A program made the translations under genes and the position numbers. Under the pieces are notes generated by a model. It was not told the origin of the DNA. It made no database searches and saw only the letters and a list, made by a program, of their open reading frames with translations. A DNA stretch of 8,532 bases from Elusimicrobia bacterium CG06_land_8_20_14_3_00_38_11 (GTDB lineage: Bacteria > Elusimicrobiota > UBA8919), in the NCBI GenBank assembly GCA_002780205.1, contig PEVQ01000131.1, positions 6,641-15,172 of the forward strand, written 5' to 3'. Shown here piece after piece: positions 6,366-8,532 of the stretch; positions within the stretch are counted from its first letter, which is position 1, and the number at the start of each line of letters is the position of its first letter.

Positions 6366-7487
6366 TTACTTTCCCAAGACCTTTTTGTAAACATCTAATG
6401 TTTGTTTTGCTGTTTTTTCCCATGAAAATTTTTTCACCTGTTCAAAACCTTTTTTAATTAATTCCTGTCTTAAATCAGAATCTTTTGAAAGATTTTCCAT
6501 TGCCTGCGCTATTTCTTCCGCGTTATACGGGTCAAATAAAACGGCGGCGTCTCCTGTTATTTCCGGAATTGAGGTCGCGTTGGATGCTGCCACGGGGCAT
6601 CCGCAGGCCATTGCCTCAAGCGGAGGATAGCCGAATCCTTCATACAGAGAAGGATAAACCAGAAATTCGGCGTTATTATAGAAATGAACCACCTCTTGGG
6701 GTGAAATTTTTCCTGTGAAAACAATCCTGTCCTGTATTTTGAGTTCCGAGCAGAGTTTTTTAATCAGGTTCATATAGTTATCTTTTCCTGTTCCTGCTAT
6801 AAACAAATTATGTTTTAATCCTTTTTTTACAAGTATAGAATACGCTTCCAGAAATCGCGGGAGATTTTTCCTTTCATTTATTGGACCAACAAACAATATG
6901 TATTTTCCGCTTTGGTTCTTTTCAAGAGGACGGTATGCGGCATCGGGTGGTCCGGGGTATATCACTGCCACTCGGTTTTCCCGCGCATTAAATTTCCTTA
7001 TTATTTCCGATTTGGTGCTTGCCGAGTCGGTGATTATGAAATCCGCCACGGGTATGGAATAATCCGTGCATCTAAAGTAGAACTTTTCCCGCCAGTTCAG
7101 ACCGGATGGAGTGAGGGGTCCTTCAACCGGATAATAGTGGTGAATGGTCAAAACCGTTTTTATCTTTTTAAATTTCGGAACTATGTTGCCGGTTCCGTGA
7201 TATATTTCAACCCCGTGTCCGGTTAAAAATCTTTCTGTAATGCCCAGATTAAATTTGAAATCTGCCAGAAGAAGAAATGTTTCCGGAACATTATGATGCA
7301 CAAATCTAAAGTTCTTGGATTCAGGCGTTTCAATGGCTTTGATTTGACTCGTTTTTGCCCAAAAATGCGTATACAAGAGATATTCATTTTCCTTGTCAAT
7401 CAAAGCGAGGTTTTTGACTAACAGTTTTACATGCTGTCCAAGTCCGCTTTTTCCAAAGATTCCATTTATGTCAAGCGCTATTCTCAT
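6366..7487 (-). CDS. GT4 family (GT-B fold) glycosyltransferase
   Basis: This 373-residue retaining glycosyltransferase takes a sugar from a nucleotide donor in the cytoplasm. The N-terminal domain begins MRIALDINGIFGKSGLGQH, with a glycine-rich acceptor-side loop (G12-G17). The C-terminal donor domain starts with ILFVGPINERKNLPRFLEAY (about 197-216) and carries the family E-x7-E signature EGFGYPPLE (283-291), followed by MACGCPVAASNATSIPEITGD. Overall it resembles the mannosyltransferase-like group of GT4, but the sugar cannot be read. The ATG is separated by one base from the TAA of the methyltransferase gene upstream and no strong ribosome binding site is present, which suggests coupled translation. 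The gene ends with TAA at 6368-6366, and a terminator-like hairpin follows. Its G+C is visibly higher than in the next gene downstream (about 32 of 60 at 6601-6660, against 20 of 60 at 5701-5760 in the GT2 gene). Confidence 0.92.
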   Translation of the reverse strand: MRIALDINGIFGKSGLGQHVKLLVKNLALIDKENEYLLYTHFWAKTSQIKAIETPESKNFRFVHHNVPETFLLLADFKFNLGITERFLTGHGVEIYHGTGNIVPKFKKIKTVLTIHHYYPVEGPLTPSGLNWREKFYFRCTDYSIPVADFIITDSASTKSEIIRKFNARENRVAVIYPGPPDAAYRPLEKNQSGKYILFVGPINERKNLPRFLEAYSILVKKGLKHNLFIAGTGKDNYMNLIKKLCSELKIQDRIVFTGKISPQEVVHFYNNAEFLVYPSLYEGFGYPPLEAMACGCPVAASNATSIPEITGDAAVLFDPYNAEEIAQAMENLSKDSDLRQELIKKGFEQVKKFSWEKTAKQTLDVYKKVLGK

Positions 7488-7488
7488 A

Positions 7489-8532
7489 TTATTTTTTTAC
7501 CGCTATGACAGTCATGGTAGATGTCATTTTGAGCTTGCTGAAAAAAAGTCCCACTGGAAGCAACAAATAATAAAGAATACGGTTTTTAACAATTACAGCG
7601 TATAATACTTTGTTTGCTCTTTTTCTCAGAATGTTTGACAAAAATCCAGTAAGACTGTAAAGAAATGAATTTGCTTCCGGTGAATATTCTATGCTTTTTA
7701 CCTCAAATGAATTTTTGTTTAACAAATTCTTTATGGTTGTTCTTGAATAAAAAAACAGATGGCGCGGAGCTTCCCACCAGCACCAGAACTTACCAAAAAG
7801 TTTGCAATCCCATCCGTCTACAGATGGAAGAGTCAATATAATTTCTCCACCGGGTTTAAGAACATCATGACATTTTGTTAAACACTTTGTCGGATTTTGC
7901 ATGTGTTCAAAAACTCCGTTGAAAGTAACAACATCGAAATAATTTTTTGGTAATTCCATGGTTTCAAACTCGCCTGTATAAACATTAGTCAATCCCAATA
8001 CTTGCTTTGCATAAATTATAGATTCTGCCGAAATATCTACCCCCCAAACATCCCAACCTAATTCTTGAAGTTTTTTCAAATAATCTCCGCCAGCGCAGCC
8101 TACATCAAGTATTTTTCCGTTTTTACGATATTTTGGGAAAATCCAATTAAACCTATATTTCAATAGAAAGGTAATGAATTTCAAAAATTTATTTAAACCT
8201 TGTTTCTTTGTGTTTTGAAAGTATCCATAATGTATTGACAGAGTTATTTTTTTAAGGATATTCTTAACTTTTATAAAAACATTTGTTTCGGTTTCAATTA
8301 TTTTACGATGAGAATCAGGAATAAAAAATCCATGATATTTCTCAGGAGAATAATAAATAGAAATATCATCTGGCTGTGGATTCACATAAATTAATTTACA
8401 TTGCTGACATTGAACGATGTTGAATACATCTTTTTGCATAAGATTTTCTCGAATTTTAAAAAGTAATTTTGAGGCATTTTTATCACATATAGGGCAGTTA
8501 CTAAGGGGAGCATAAAATACTTTACATCCGTA
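7489..8532 (-). CDS. SAM-dependent methyltransferase with N-terminal zinc-ribbon (5' end outside window)
   Basis: This class I methyltransferase is open to the right edge; 347 residues are visible and the true start lies outside. An internal ATG at 8439 would give 316 residues but would cut off the first half of a zinc-ribbon. Upstream in the same frame are a CPIC pair (visible residues 13-16) and, about 25 residues later, CQQC (42-45). The latter is followed by KLIYVNPQP, a pattern typical of methyltransferases in surface-glycan clusters. SAM motif I is ILDVGCAGGDYL (141-152), the acidic post-I residue lies in VWGVDIS, and FEHMQNPTKCL and VLKPGGEIILTLP follow. A hydrophobic C-terminal stretch (ILYYLLLPVGLFF) may touch the membrane. 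It probably methylates a sugar, a sugar nucleotide or a glycan end; the target is inference from context. The stop lies one base before the GT4 ATG. Confidence 0.9.
   Translation of the reverse strand, partial: YGCKVFYAPLSNCPICDKNASKLLFKIRENLMQKDVFNIVQCQQCKLIYVNPQPDDISIYYSPEKYHGFFIPDSHRKIIETETNVFIKVKNILKKITLSIHYGYFQNTKKQGLNKFLKFITFLLKYRFNWIFPKYRKNGKILDVGCAGGDYLKKLQELGWDVWGVDISAESIIYAKQVLGLTNVYTGEFETMELPKNYFDVVTFNGVFEHMQNPTKCLTKCHDVLKPGGEIILTLPSVDGWDCKLFGKFWCWWEAPRHLFFYSRTTIKNLLNKNSFEVKSIEYSPEANSFLYSLTGFLSNILRKRANKVLYAVIVKNRILYYLLLPVGLFFSKLKMTSTMTVIAVKK

Noticed and set aside
6209..6394. 61-residue minus-strand open frame across the repeat array
   Set aside because: It overlaps the GT4 3' end out of frame, its middle is the translated repeat, and it has no ribosome binding site or family-like sequence.
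7393..7605. Plus-strand open frame of 70 codons spanning the methyltransferase-GT4 junction
   Set aside because: It is antisense to two well-supported genes, and the region encodes a family-typical methyltransferase C-terminus on the minus strand.

Overview
The window is a stretch of a surface-polysaccharide (O-antigen, exopolysaccharide or similar glycan) biosynthesis locus. It probably comes from an uncultured Gram-negative bacterium. The DNA is AT-rich, genes are tightly packed, and every supported gene lies on the minus strand, so the locus is read from the right edge to the left edge. No RNA gene, insertion sequence, CRISPR array or rRNA/tRNA is visible. The phylum cannot be fixed from this sequence. 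The intergenic CACAGA/TCTGTG repeat array is of a kind I associate with environmental lineages, but that is only a weak hint.

In order of transcription: (1) a SAM-dependent methyltransferase with an N-terminal Cys-x2-Cys zinc-ribbon, whose start lies beyond the right edge (7489-8532); (2) a GT4-type glycosyltransferase one base later (6366-7487); (3) a 182-bp gap (6184-6365) with a 10-bp-phased inverted repeat array that can form a terminator-like hairpin; (4) a GT2-type glycosyltransferase (5179-6183); (5) a broken NAD-dependent nucleotide-sugar epimerase joined to it by an ATGA overlap (4512-5182); (6) a GT39/ArnT-like membrane glycosyltransferase (3292-4542) starting inside the old 3' end of the epimerase; (7) a glutamine-hydrolysing asparagine synthase family amidotransferase, asnB-like (1386-3272); (8) a second GT39/ArnT-like protein, clearly paralogous to the first (110-1384 or 1393); (9) the first 18 codons of a gene for a probable exported protein that runs off the left edge (1-56).

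Functionally, the GT2 and GT4 enzymes would add sugars from nucleotide donors on the cytoplasmic side. The methyltransferase would modify a sugar or the growing chain. The asparagine synthase-like enzyme may amidate a carboxylated sugar. The two GT39-like proteins would transfer sugars from polyprenyl-phosphate donors at the membrane. These roles come from family knowledge and context; no sugar identity can be read from the sequence.

The most notable observation is the epimerase remnant. It carries three separate lesions (an in-frame TGA, an in-frame internal deletion that removes the catalytic YxxxK region, and a one-base frameshift near the C-terminus), while its flanking genes look intact. 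Also worth attention are the two GT39 paralogs flanking asnB with visibly different base composition, the phased repeat array, and a G10/T9 homopolymer block just upstream of the left-edge gene. I see no clear novel system; the locus looks like a mosaic, partly decaying glycan cluster.
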